Assembly (NCBI GenBank): GCA_002254805.1
Contig: NJDW01000009.1
Location: forward strand, 1 to 8,703
Reading direction: 5' to 3'
Source: Candidatus Pacearchaeota archaeon ex4484_31
GTDB lineage: Archaea; Nanobdellota; Nanobdellia; Pacearchaeales; UBA284
Length of the DNA stretch: 8,703 bases
The notes beneath the pieces are model-generated. The model was not told the DNA's origin and made no database searches. It saw only the letters and a program-made list of their open reading frames with translations. Made by a program: the position numbers and the translations under genes. This document shows positions 1-6,478 of this stretch, piece by piece. How positions within the stretch are numbered: the first letter of the stretch is position 1; each line of letters opens with the position of its first letter.

Positions 1-73
1 AAAAGGCCAAAGCAATTATTGCTATTGCAATGATTATGTATAAACTTACCTGAGCTTTCTTTATTTTTTTCAT
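1..73 (-). CDS. N-terminus of a secreted class III signal (prepilin-like) protein, truncated by window edge
   Basis: Reading leftwards from an ATG at 73, 24 codons are visible before the edge. They encode a short basic head (MKKIKKA), then QVSLY and an unbroken Ile/Ala-rich hydrophobic stretch. This is the layout of an archaeal prepilin/archaellin signal peptide, with expected cleavage between A7 and Q8. Position +5 is Tyr, not the Glu usual in true pilins. From general knowledge, many DPANN surface proteins start with a similar KKAQV motif lacking the Glu, so this may be a membrane-anchored or pilin-like surface protein rather than a filament subunit. It lies outside the pilus operon, downstream of the tRNA gene on the same strand. 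A GAGG lies 2 nt before the ATG, too close for an ideal ribosome site. The rest of the protein is off-window, so its function is open. Confidence 0.6.
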   Translation of the reverse strand, partial: MKKIKKAQVSLYIIIAIAIIALAF

Positions 74-113
74 TTCCTCTTTTTTATTTTTCTTCTTTTA
101 CTTCGTTCTTCTG

Positions 114-122
114 TTATATAAA
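114..122 (-). promoter_or_regulatory. Candidate TATA box for the left-edge prepilin-like gene
   Basis: On the minus strand the spacer between tRNA-Val and the edge gene contains TTTATATAA, centred about 45 nt before the ATG at 73. A start site about 25 nt downstream would leave a leader of roughly 20 nt. The gene could therefore be transcribed independently of the tRNA. The region is AT-rich, so chance matches are possible. Confidence 0.35.
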
Positions 123-132
123 CTTAACTTAA

Positions 133-205
133 TGGGCCCGGCAGGAATCGAACCTGCGATCTTCGCCACGTCAAGGCGACGTCTTAGCCACTAGACCACG
201 GGCCC
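133..205 (-). tRNA. tRNA-Val (anticodon GAC)
   Basis: The minus strand folds into a complete cloverleaf: 7-bp acceptor stem (GGGCCCG/CGGGCCC), T8-G9, 4-bp D stem (GTCT/AGAC) with GG in the loop, 5-bp anticodon stem (TCGCC/GGCGA) around the loop TTGACGT, a 5-nt variable loop, and a 5-bp T stem (GCAGG/CCTGC) around TTCGAAT. The anticodon is GAC, reading valine GUC/GUU. Position 133 supplies discriminator A73. CCA is not encoded, as is common in archaea. There is no intron. Position 37 is G, where A is frequent in valine tRNAs; this is a small oddity. No oligo-T terminator follows on this strand. Confidence 0.95.
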
Positions 206-224
206 AAAAAATAAAGGAAAGGTG

Positions 225-232
225 ATTTAAAA
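225..232 (-). promoter_or_regulatory. Candidate TATA box for tRNA-Val
   Basis: TTTTAAAT on the minus strand is centred about 24 nt upstream of the mature tRNA 5' end, the expected spacing for archaeal TBP/TFB promoters. It lies within 12 nt of the stop codon of the upstream 128-residue gene. The tRNA can thus be transcribed on its own even though the gene before it runs the same way. Confidence 0.45.
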
Positions 233-236
233 TTTT

Positions 237-623
237 TTACTTAAAAAGAAATCCAAAGCTTTCACTAGCTTTATTTTCACTTGTTTCTATTTTTTTCTTA
301 ACCTCTTCCATTTCTTTGCCTTCTAAAGGCTTTGCTCCAGCATCAACCAAAATCTTTTCATTCCTTTCAAAGAACTCATTACTTGCGTTTATGTAAAGAT
401 AAAAACATTCTTTTTCTATTCCTAAAGCTTTAGCATCTCTCAAAATAAAACCTTGTCTTTTAAACTCATTGATAGCCCATTCTCTAGCTTTTTCTATCCT
501 TGCTTTCTTTCCTTCTTCTGTTTCTAGCTCAAAATCAAGTTCTTTGCTTGGTTTTTCTTCAGCCTCTAAGATCTTTTTTACCTTTTCTATGCTCTCCTTC
601 CCTATTTCATAAACCCTTATCAT
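237..623 (-). CDS. Unrecognised 128-residue soluble protein
   Basis: I do not recognise a named family. The protein has no signal peptide or membrane segment and is rich in Lys and Glu. It looks alpha/beta. A charged helical N-terminal half (about 8-58) is followed by a less charged block, with RQGFILRDAKALGI at 56-69 and YLYINASNEFFERNEKIL at 75-92. A second charged helix (104-117) precedes a short aromatic tail (SFGFLFK). The mix of hydrophobic strands and helices suggests a small globular domain; from memory, similar short hypothetical proteins occur in DPANN genomes. The ATG at 623 is preferred because a TATA-like box sits 26 nt before it. An upstream AAGG is too weak to decide the start. 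Genuine coding is supported by complexity, start context and packing between neighbours. Function is unknown. Confidence 0.7.
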   Translation of the reverse strand: MIRVYEIGKESIEKVKKILEAEEKPSKELDFELETEEGKKARIEKAREWAINEFKRQGFILRDAKALGIEKECFYLYINASNEFFERNEKILVDAGAKPLEGKEMEEVKKKIETSENKASESFGFLFK

Positions 624-644
624 TCTTTAACCTTGTTATTTGTT

Positions 645-653
645 CTTTTAAAT
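645..653 (-). promoter_or_regulatory. Candidate TATA box of the 128-residue gene
   Basis: ATTTAAAAG on the minus strand is centred about 26 nt upstream of the ATG at 623. With the usual archaeal spacing, transcription would start at or within a few bases of the start codon, giving a leaderless or nearly leaderless mRNA. Confidence 0.4.
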
Positions 654-700
654 CTTTCCTTTAAACTATTTTGATGAATGAATTTTAGATAATTTTTTAA

Positions 701-709
701 TTTTATAAT
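701..709 (+). promoter_or_regulatory. Candidate TATA box of the DHH phosphoesterase gene
   Basis: TTTTATAAT is centred about 26 nt before the ATG at 731, again predicting a leaderless transcript. The surrounding 40 nt are almost pure A/T, so the exact box is uncertain. Confidence 0.35.
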
Positions 710-730
710 TTCTAAATTAAAAATGAAAAA

Positions 731-1726
731 ATGATTGATATCAAAAAAGTGAAAGAGAGAATTGAAAAATACAAAAGAAATAGCATTATCTATGCCCATG
801 CAGACCATGATGGAATTTGCGCTTCAGTTGGTTTAAACTACATATTTGGAAGGATAGAAACGAAATTTTCTCAATTTTTTAGGCCAAAGAACATTCCTTG
901 CCTTAAAAACAAAAAGCTATTTATAGTATGTGATTTACAATTAAGTGAAAAGCAGATAAATTACTTACTCAACAAAGGTCTTGAAGTTATAAACTTTGAC
1001 CATCATGAAATAAGAGATATAAAACATAAAAATTATCTTTGTTTAAATCCAAAAAAGATTTATGGAAAAGAACTTATATCGTCTTCTGGCTTGATATGGA
1101 AAATCTTTAGGCCTAAAAAGGTTGCTTGGATTCTAGCTGTAGGTTCTGCAGGAGATCTTGCTGTTGAGGATAACATTGAATTATTTAAATTTGTCAAGAA
1201 AAAATATCCAGAATTACTTGAAGATACAAGCTTAAAAGCTATTTACTCATCCAAAATTTTTGAACTAGCGCAAATCTTGCTTATGTCTTTCGATAATCCA
1301 GAAGAAGGTTTTACAATTCTGAAGAAAAATATAGAAACTCCACAAAATATTTTCAAGTCTTCTCTTTATGAAAAGTACAGAAGGAAACAAAAAACAATTC
1401 AAAAGTTTTTTGAAGAACAAAAAAACAGAGTGATAGAACATCCAAAATTTGTTTTAATCAACACTTCGAATCTTGAATATGCTGGAAGCTATTCTGATTA
1501 TTTGAACTTAAAATTTAAAGATAAAAGAGTTTACATAGAATATGATAATGGAAGGTTGTTCTTTAGAAATTATTTTGGAAATGAAGACATAAGAAATGTT
1601 GCAAAACTTTTTGGCGGTGGGGGAGCTCATAGAAGAGCTGGTGGTGCACATACACGAAAAACATTCAACGAAGTTTATGAATTAATAAAAAATTATTACG
1701 AGAAAAAATCTACATTTGACTTTTAA
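731..1726 (+). CDS. DHH/DHHA1-family phosphoesterase (RecJ/NrnA-like nuclease)
   Basis: DHH superfamily motifs appear in order. Motif I is HADHDG (H23, D25, D27), motif II is VCDLQ (D68), motif III is FDHHE (D90-H91-H92), and motif IV is GSAGDLA (D142). These acidic and His residues form the two-metal site, normally Mn2+. The C-terminal DHHA1 signature GGGGAHRRAGGA (295-306) binds the nucleic-acid substrate. The protein is therefore a complete, probably active cytoplasmic phosphoesterase. At 331 residues it matches the size of NrnA-like nanoRNases and is much shorter than bacterial RecJ or the archaeal GINS-associated nuclease GAN (which run to roughly 450-570). Short oligonucleotide or cyclic dinucleotide degradation is thus more likely than replisome function, but substrate cannot be read from sequence. 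An ATG at 723 is out of frame and stops at once (ATGAAAAAATGA), so 731 is the start. The gene stands alone and converges on the 130-residue gene. Confidence 0.9.
   Translation: MIDIKKVKERIEKYKRNSIIYAHADHDGICASVGLNYIFGRIETKFSQFFRPKNIPCLKNKKLFIVCDLQLSEKQINYLLNKGLEVINFDHHEIRDIKHKNYLCLNPKKIYGKELISSSGLIWKIFRPKKVAWILAVGSAGDLAVEDNIELFKFVKKKYPELLEDTSLKAIYSSKIFELAQILLMSFDNPEEGFTILKKNIETPQNIFKSSLYEKYRRKQKTIQKFFEEQKNRVIEHPKFVLINTSNLEYAGSYSDYLNLKFKDKRVYIEYDNGRLFFRNYFGNEDIRNVAKLFGGGGAHRRAGGAHTRKTFNEVYELIKNYYEKKSTFDF
1687..1708 (-). terminator. Possible T-tract terminator of the 130-residue gene
   Basis: Just past the stop of the minus-strand gene, its non-template strand carries two T6 runs (1703-1708 and 1687-1692). 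Oligo-T tracts are the main archaeal termination signal. They lie inside the 3' end of the convergent DHH gene, so termination there would be antisense to that gene. Confidence 0.3.
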
Positions 1727-1728
1727 TA

Positions 1729-2121
1729 TTATAATTTCTCAATCTTGCTTAGATTTCTACTTGTTGGTATCCACGAAATAATTAGTGCATCGTAACCAAT
1801 TTCATCTGCGATCCTTAAAAGCTCTGATTTATACCGTGCAAGTCTTCTTTCAGTTTTTCTTTCTTGCTTTTTGATTTTTTCTTCTGAGCTTTTAGGAACA
1901 TAACCATATCTTAATATATAATTTCTGCACATCTTTAAAAATTCCTGTGTAGCTTCTCTCAAATGTGCATGAGCTTTTCTTAGATCTTCTTCTCTACCAT
2001 ATAATTTAGCGAGCAAATAATGTGCTTGCATCAACTTTTTATCTCCTTTCGGGTTTATAAAAGTAGGAGTTCTATCTCTAACAACTTCTTCTAGTGCTTC
2101 AATCAATCTTTGGGTGTTCAT
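1729..2121 (-). CDS. Unrecognised 130-residue all-helical protein with one TPR-like repeat
   Basis: No family is recognised. The protein is soluble, basic and predicted almost wholly helical. Residues 32-62 fit a tetratricopeptide pattern: an AHYLLAKLY helix, a turn with D46, then KAHAHLREA. Residues 77-105 form a very charged helix rich in Lys, Arg and Glu. The C-terminal end (DALIISWIPTSRNL) is less charged. A single TPR-like helical hairpin suggests protein binding, but this is inference. The ATG at 2121 is preceded by GTGA seven nt upstream and a good TATA box 38 nt upstream. The gene is divergent from the pilus operon across 188 nt and convergent with the DHH gene. Sharing an intergenic region with the pilus operon does not prove a related role. 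Confidence 0.7.
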   Translation of the reverse strand: MNTQRLIEALEEVVRDRTPTFINPKGDKKLMQAHYLLAKLYGREEDLRKAHAHLREATQEFLKMCRNYILRYGYVPKSSEEKIKKQERKTERRLARYKSELLRIADEIGYDALIISWIPTSRNLSKIEKL

Positions 2122-2155
2122 TTTAATTTCACTTTGTTATAGTTAGAAAAACTCC

Positions 2156-2163
2156 TTTATAAA
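2156..2163 (-). promoter_or_regulatory. TATA box of the 130-residue gene
   Basis: The minus strand reads TTTATAAA, preceded by an A-rich BRE-like stretch and centred about 38 nt before the ATG at 2121. This predicts a leader of about 12 nt that includes the GTGA ribosome-site remnant. Confidence 0.55.
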
Positions 2164-2268
2164 CTTTTTGGTTTTGTTACTACTTCTAAAAGATTAATAG
2201 CAAAAAAATTTAAGTACTAATGTGGGTTAATCTCATTTTGATGCCAAAATAAAAATAGAATTCTCTAC

Positions 2269-2289
2269 TTTTGCAAAAACTTTATAAAG
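2269..2289 (+). promoter_or_regulatory. Promoter of the pilus operon, with a palindrome next to the TATA box
   Basis: TTTATAAAG (2281-2289) is a strong archaeal TATA box directly preceded by an A-rich BRE (CAAAAAC). Its centre lies 25 nt before the ATG at 2310, so transcription should start at the start codon itself and the mRNA should be leaderless. The perfect 10-nt palindrome TTTTGCAAAA (2269-2278) overlaps the BRE. It is a possible operator, where a bound regulator would block TFB, but it may be chance in AT-rich DNA. The rest of 2164-2268 shows nothing else I can name. Confidence 0.55.
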
Positions 2290-2309
2290 AAATTTCTGCT
2301 ATTTAGAAA

Positions 2310-3854
2310 ATGAAAAGAAGGAAAAAAAGAGGTGTAAAGGAAAAGAAAGAGGAAAAGGAGAAAAAAGTAGATAAGAAAAAGAAAGAAGAAAAAGAAAAGG
2401 TAATAGAAAGTTACAATGTAAAGGCTGATGAGGTAAGTGCTGAGGTAAAAATAGTGGAAAACCCTGAAGGCAGGTTCTACAAGCTAAAATCTTTTACTGT
2501 TTCTGAAGCAACAGCTGTGCTTATGGAAAACGTTAAGCAAAAGCTTATTGCAGAAGAATCCATTGCTTTAGGTTCTACTGATCCTTTAGCAATAAAAAAA
2601 GCAAAGGAAAGAGTAATTTCTAAGGCAAAAAAGATTTTTGAAAAGGAATTTGGAATGAAAGAAAAAGAAGCCAGCTTACTTGCAACTATTTTATGTCATG
2701 AAATGCTTGGGTTCGGAAACATAGAGTTTCTGTTAAGCGATCCTGAACTTGAAGAGGTTGTCATACCAAACTCAAAAGAAAACGTTAGGGTATATCATAG
2801 AAGATATGGTTGGCTTACAACAAACTTACGTATCGATAAGGATGAAACCATAGAAAACTATGCATCTATGATAGCAAGAAGGGTAGGAAGACAAATTACA
2901 TTGCTTAATCCTATGTTAGATGCTCATCTTCTTACTGGCGATAGAGTAAATGCTGTTTTAAGTCCTATAGCCACTAAAGGCAGTACAATAACAATAAGAA
3001 AGTTTGCAAGAGAACCTTGGACTGTTGTTGATCTAATAAAAAATAATACCTGCTCTGCTGAAGTCTTTGCTTTGATATGGACAGCTATACAGTATGAACT
3101 GAACATACTTTTTTCAGGAGGTACTGCTAGTGGAAAAACAACAATGCTTAATGTTTGTGCCTCTTTTATTCCTCCTTACCATAGAGTAATAAGCATTGAA
3201 GATACAAGAGAGTTGCAGCTTCCAGAATTTTTGTTCTGGACTCCTCTTGTTGTGAGACTTCCTAACCCAGAAGGAAAAGGAGGCGTTTCTATGCTTGATT
3301 TACTTGTAAACAGCTTAAGAATGAGACCTGACAGAATAATACTTGGAGAAATGAGAAGGCAGCAAGAAGCAGAAGTTCTGTTTGAAGCAATGCATACAGG
3401 ACATAGCGTATATGCAACAGTGCACGCAGATACTGCAGCTGAAACAATAGCAAGACTAACGAACCCGCCGATAAATGTTCCTGCAAACTTGTTGAATGCT
3501 ATCGATTTATGTATTGTTATGTTCAGAGATAGAAGAAGAAACATAAGAAGAGTTTATCAGGTTGCTGAATTCATAAGAGAAAAAACAATGGAAGGTGTAA
3601 GAGCAAACTTGATATATAGATGGAACCCATCAAACGATAAAGTTGAAAAGCATTCTCCTTCAAAAAAGTTCTTTGATGAGCTCGCAAGAAGAACAGTGCT
3701 GACAAGAGATGAAATAAACAAGGAAATTAAGTTTAAGGAAAAAATCCTTAACTACCTTGTTAGAAAAAATATAAGGAAGTTAAGTGATGTTGGAAAAATA
3801 GTTCATCTTTACTATACAAATCCTCAAGCAATAAAAAAATTGATAAAAAGTTGA
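2310..3854 (+). CDS. Type II/IV secretion (GspE/TadA/ArlI superfamily) pilus assembly ATPase
   Basis: This is the hexameric cytoplasmic motor that powers pilin movement through the membrane platform. The protein has 514 residues, normal for archaeal members. Residues 1-33 are a low-complexity Lys/Glu tail. Residues 60-235 form the N-terminal domain. The RecA-like core holds every expected motif: Walker A GGTASGKTT (270-278, K276), Asp box IEDTREL (296-302, E297), Walker B RIILGE (342-347, E347) and His box GHSVYATVHAD (364-374, H365 and H372). Residues 425-514 form a helical C-terminal extension. The stretch NPEGKGG...RMRPDRIILGE resembles both ArlI and archaeal TadA-like ATPases. The following split platform genes favour a Tad/Epd-type adhesive pilus over an archaellum. 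It is the first gene of the operon, with a probable leaderless start. No catalytic residue is missing. Confidence 0.95.
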   Translation: MKRRKKRGVKEKKEEKEKKVDKKKKEEKEKVIESYNVKADEVSAEVKIVENPEGRFYKLKSFTVSEATAVLMENVKQKLIAEESIALGSTDPLAIKKAKERVISKAKKIFEKEFGMKEKEASLLATILCHEMLGFGNIEFLLSDPELEEVVIPNSKENVRVYHRRYGWLTTNLRIDKDETIENYASMIARRVGRQITLLNPMLDAHLLTGDRVNAVLSPIATKGSTITIRKFAREPWTVVDLIKNNTCSAEVFALIWTAIQYELNILFSGGTASGKTTMLNVCASFIPPYHRVISIEDTRELQLPEFLFWTPLVVRLPNPEGKGGVSMLDLLVNSLRMRPDRIILGEMRRQQEAEVLFEAMHTGHSVYATVHADTAAETIARLTNPPINVPANLLNAIDLCIVMFRDRRRNIRRVYQVAEFIREKTMEGVRANLIYRWNPSNDKVEKHSPSKKFFDELARRTVLTRDEINKEIKFKEKILNYLVRKNIRKLSDVGKIVHLYYTNPQAIKKLIKS

Positions 3855-3890
3855 AAAGAAAAGTTAAAGTTGTAAAAAAATAATGAAAAA

Positions 3891-4775
3891 ATGATAAAAG
3901 TAAGGCTTCCGCTATCTTTGTTTCCCTACTCCTTTTTGGTTAGAACATCAAACCTATTTTTGGGGATAGCAGATAAGATAGCTAAAAGGAAAAAAAACTT
4001 AAGCTCTGAGCTTGAGCAAGCAGAGATCGCTGTTGAACCAAAGAAGTATGTTGCTTTATGCATTTCATCAAGCTTTTTTACATTTGTTGTTCTTTCGATT
4101 TTCTTTGCAATAATCATGAAAATTGCTTACCAAAATCCTGTCTATGGCTTAGCAGTTTCTTTTGTTCTTTCAGCAATCATTTATAATAGACAGCTTGCTT
4201 ACCCAAAGCTTTTGATCATAAAAAGAGTAAGAGAAACAGAACAAAACCTTTTGCCTGCATTAAGAACATTACTCATACAAATGAATTCTGGAGTTACGCT
4301 TTTTGATGCAATGAAAAGTGTAGCTCAAGGTAAGTATGGCTATGTTTCTGTTGAATTTGGAAGGATAATAAAAAGAATAGAAGCAGGAGAATCAGCAATA
4401 GAAGCTCTTGAAAGGGTTGCAAGAACAAACCCCTCTACTTATTTTAGAAGAATTCTCTGGCAGTTGATGATAGCAATAAAAGCTGGTTCTAACATAGCTG
4501 TTGTTGTTCAATCTATAATAAATAGTTTATCTGCTGAACAACTAACAAAGGTTCAGGCTTATTCAGCAAGGTTATCGCCGTTAAGCATGCTTTATATGGT
4601 AATTACTGTAATATTGCCTGCATTAGCAATAGCTTTCCTAACAGTCCTTTCCTTGTTTGTTTCTGGTTTACAAAAAATGATAAAGCCTGTGCTTATAGCC
4701 ATAACCTTCCTTGTAATATTTTTACAAATAGCCTTTATGGGAATGATAAAAACAGGAAGGCCTAGCATAGGATAA
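3891..4775 (+). CDS. T2SSF/TadC-type pilus platform membrane protein (first of two)
   Basis: This is an integral membrane component of the pilus assembly platform, working with the upstream ATPase. Hydrophobic segments lie at about 54-78, 81-98, 230-256 and 264-286. Between the second and third is a cytoplasmic helical T2SSF domain (about 115-220), with LLPALRTLLIQMNSGVTLFD and later IAIKAGSNIAVVVQSI. These match the helical bundle of TadB/TadC, GspF and ArlJ proteins. At 294 residues with one T2SSF domain it resembles TadB/TadC rather than the larger ArlJ. The gap after the ATPase gene is 36 nt, the largest in the operon. There is no ribosome site, only a short out-of-frame ATGAAAAAATGA whose stop overlaps the ATG. 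No upstream in-frame start exists, because a TTG at 3870 is followed at once by TAA. Confidence 0.92.
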   Translation: MIKVRLPLSLFPYSFLVRTSNLFLGIADKIAKRKKNLSSELEQAEIAVEPKKYVALCISSSFFTFVVLSIFFAIIMKIAYQNPVYGLAVSFVLSAIIYNRQLAYPKLLIIKRVRETEQNLLPALRTLLIQMNSGVTLFDAMKSVAQGKYGYVSVEFGRIIKRIEAGESAIEALERVARTNPSTYFRRILWQLMIAIKAGSNIAVVVQSIINSLSAEQLTKVQAYSARLSPLSMLYMVITVILPALAIAFLTVLSLFVSGLQKMIKPVLIAITFLVIFLQIAFMGMIKTGRPSIG

Positions 4776-4776
4776 A

Positions 4777-5781
4777 ATGAAAGTTTATGAACTTATCGAC
4801 ATAGTAATTCCAAACTATACAAAAAGACTTTCAGAGCTACTTACATATCTTGAGATAAAACCAGCGAGACAAAGAGTAGCTAGCTTAATTTACTTTAGCC
4901 TTTTGTTTTCTTTGTTTGTTGCTATTTTTTTCTACATAATTTTTTACAGAAATCTCTTCTCAACTTTCATAGCTCCTTTGATTGCTTTAGCAACATTTGT
5001 TGGTCTTTTCTTCATAATCATCTTGCTTTTTTATCTTGTTTGTTCTTTTAGGGTTGACCTAAAAGCCAGTTCTGTAGAAGCTGTGTTTCCTGATGCTCTA
5101 GCATTGATGGCAACAAACCTAAGAGCTGGGTTAACAACAGAACAAGCCTTGTTTTCTAGTGCAAGAAGGGAATTTGGTTATCTAAGGAAAGAGCTTACAA
5201 GAGTTGCAAGAGAGGTAAATGCTGGAAAGAGAATAGATGAAGCTTTATATGATATGTCAAGAAGAATAAGAAGTCCTGTAGTAGAAAGACATATACACTT
5301 GATCATTACTGGCTTACGCTCTGGAGGTGAACTTGCAAGGCTTTTAGAAGAAGCTTCGGCCCATCTAAGAGAAGTTCAGATAGCAAAGAAACAAATGAGC
5401 ACTAGCGTTTTATCTTATGTTATCTTTATAATAATTGCAATAGGAATAGCTTCTCCACTTTTACTTTCTTTGGTAAGCAGGCTTGCTGAAGTATTTTCTG
5501 AACTTTATTCAACAATAGAGATTCCTAACATAACAGCGAGTGTTCCTAATGTTCCTATGTTACTTCCTTCTCAACTAACTCTAGATCCTATGTTTTTTAG
5601 ATGGATTGCTTTAGCTTTGATCATTGCTAACGCAACAATAGGCTCATTCATTGTTGGTGCTTTATCAACAGGTAATGAAAAAACAGGCATAAAATACTTA
5701 CCTATATTTCTTGCTTTAGGAATAGGCATATTCTATGCTGTAAGAATACTCATTTCAAAGATAATCCAGTTCATAGTATAA
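4777..5781 (+). CDS. T2SSF/TadC-type pilus platform membrane protein (second of two)
   Basis: This is the second platform subunit, starting 1 nt after the stop of the first. The T2SSF domain covers about 100-205 (FPDALALMATNLRAGLTTEQ, then ITGLRSGGELARLLEEA). Predicted membrane segments are at 35-57, 66-90, 209-233, 273-296 and 306-325. Unlike its neighbour it has a fifth segment and a 39-residue loop (234-272) rich in Pro, Ser and Thr (around ITASVPNVPMLLPSQ). If the T2SSF domain is cytoplasmic, this loop faces outward. In Tad and euryarchaeal adhesive pili two such proteins act as a pair, while the archaellum uses one ArlJ; this gene pair therefore points to a Tad/Epd-like machine. The AGGA 4 nt before the ATG could be a weak ribosome site. 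Confidence 0.92.
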   Translation: MKVYELIDIVIPNYTKRLSELLTYLEIKPARQRVASLIYFSLLFSLFVAIFFYIIFYRNLFSTFIAPLIALATFVGLFFIIILLFYLVCSFRVDLKASSVEAVFPDALALMATNLRAGLTTEQALFSSARREFGYLRKELTRVAREVNAGKRIDEALYDMSRRIRSPVVERHIHLIITGLRSGGELARLLEEASAHLREVQIAKKQMSTSVLSYVIFIIIAIGIASPLLLSLVSRLAEVFSELYSTIEIPNITASVPNVPMLLPSQLTLDPMFFRWIALALIIANATIGSFIVGALSTGNEKTGIKYLPIFLALGIGIFYAVRILISKIIQFIV

Positions 5782-5782
5782 A

Positions 5783-6478
5783 ATGAAAAAAAAGAAAAAT
5801 GGAATAGAAAGAATAAAGAGCGGTATAAAAGGCTTTGACAAGCTTATAGAAGGAGGTTTTGTTAAAGGCTCTGTAAACCTTTTGCTTGGAGGTTCTGGTT
5901 CAGGCAAAACAATCTTTTCATTACAATTCCTTTTACAAGGCCTAAAGAACAATGAGAACTGTGCTTATATAGCTTTAGACGAAAAGAAAGAAACAATACT
6001 AAAAAATGCAAAAGCTTTTGGATGGAACCTTGAAGAGTTTGAAAAGAAAAAGAAGCTATTTTTCCTTGAGTACAGTCCTGAAGGGATAAAAAGAACGATC
6101 GATGAAGGTGGTGGCGAACTCGAAGAATTGATAACAAGAAAAAAAATAAAGAGAATAGTTATAGATAGCTTAACCACTTTTGAGCTTATGTTGAAAACAA
6201 GTTTGGAGAGAGCAGAAGAAACAAGAGCTTTGCTTGAAATACTTAAAGGCTGGGATTGTACTGCCTTGATAACATTGCAAAGAAACATAAGCATGAAAGA
6301 AATGAAAGAAGACCTTTCTGTAGAGTTTGAAACAGATAGCATAATAATACTTTATTTCATAAGGAAGGGCTTACAGAGAGAAAGGTTTCTTGAAATTTTA
6401 AAGATGAAAAACACAAACCATTCAAAAAAATTGCATAGGTTTGAAATCACAAACGAAGGAATTTCCATAAAAAAATGA
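5783..6478 (+). CDS. KaiC/RecA-superfamily ATPase, ArlH-like pilus component
   Basis: This is a single-domain RecA-fold ATPase of the KaiC/RAD55 group. The N-terminus IERIKSGIKGFDKLIEGGFVKG (8-29) is the classic KaiC lead-in. Walker A is GGSGSGKT (36-43). ALDEKKE (64-70) aligns with the KaiC double-Glu motif, so catalytic E67 appears present. Walker B is RIVIDSL (124-130, D128). The C-terminus RERFLEILKMKNTNH (199-213) followed by FEIT is also typical. In archaella the KaiC-like ArlH binds ATP at the motor base with ArlI. Position right after the ATPase and platform genes suggests a similar accessory role here. It may be a distinct KaiC-like paralogue rather than an ArlH orthologue. The gene starts 1 nt after the previous stop and overlaps the next start by 4 nt. 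The start ATG is followed by an A8 run. Confidence 0.9.
   Translation: MKKKKNGIERIKSGIKGFDKLIEGGFVKGSVNLLLGGSGSGKTIFSLQFLLQGLKNNENCAYIALDEKKETILKNAKAFGWNLEEFEKKKKLFFLEYSPEGIKRTIDEGGGELEELITRKKIKRIVIDSLTTFELMLKTSLERAEETRALLEILKGWDCTALITLQRNISMKEMKEDLSVEFETDSIIILYFIRKGLQRERFLEILKMKNTNHSKKLHRFEITNEGISIKK

Noticed and set aside
620..808. A minus-strand open frame spanning the 623-731 intergenic region
   Set aside because: It overlaps the start of the DHH gene and the promoter region, and its product is a Phe/Ile/Asn-rich translation of AT-rich spacer.
2924..3544. Three open frames of 60-122 codons on the minus strand within the pilus ATPase gene
   Set aside because: They overlap fully conserved Walker A, Asp-box, Walker B and His-box coding, and their products show no domain or plausible start.
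2310..3854. Conjugation or DNA-secretion (VirB11-type) ATPase
   Set aside because: Neighbouring T2SSF platform genes and prepilins, and no relaxase, coupling protein or VirB4, point to a pilus instead.
5862..6342. Two minus-strand open frames opposite the KaiC-like gene
   Set aside because: They are Ser/Phe/Leu-rich antisense shadows of a gene with clear Walker motifs.
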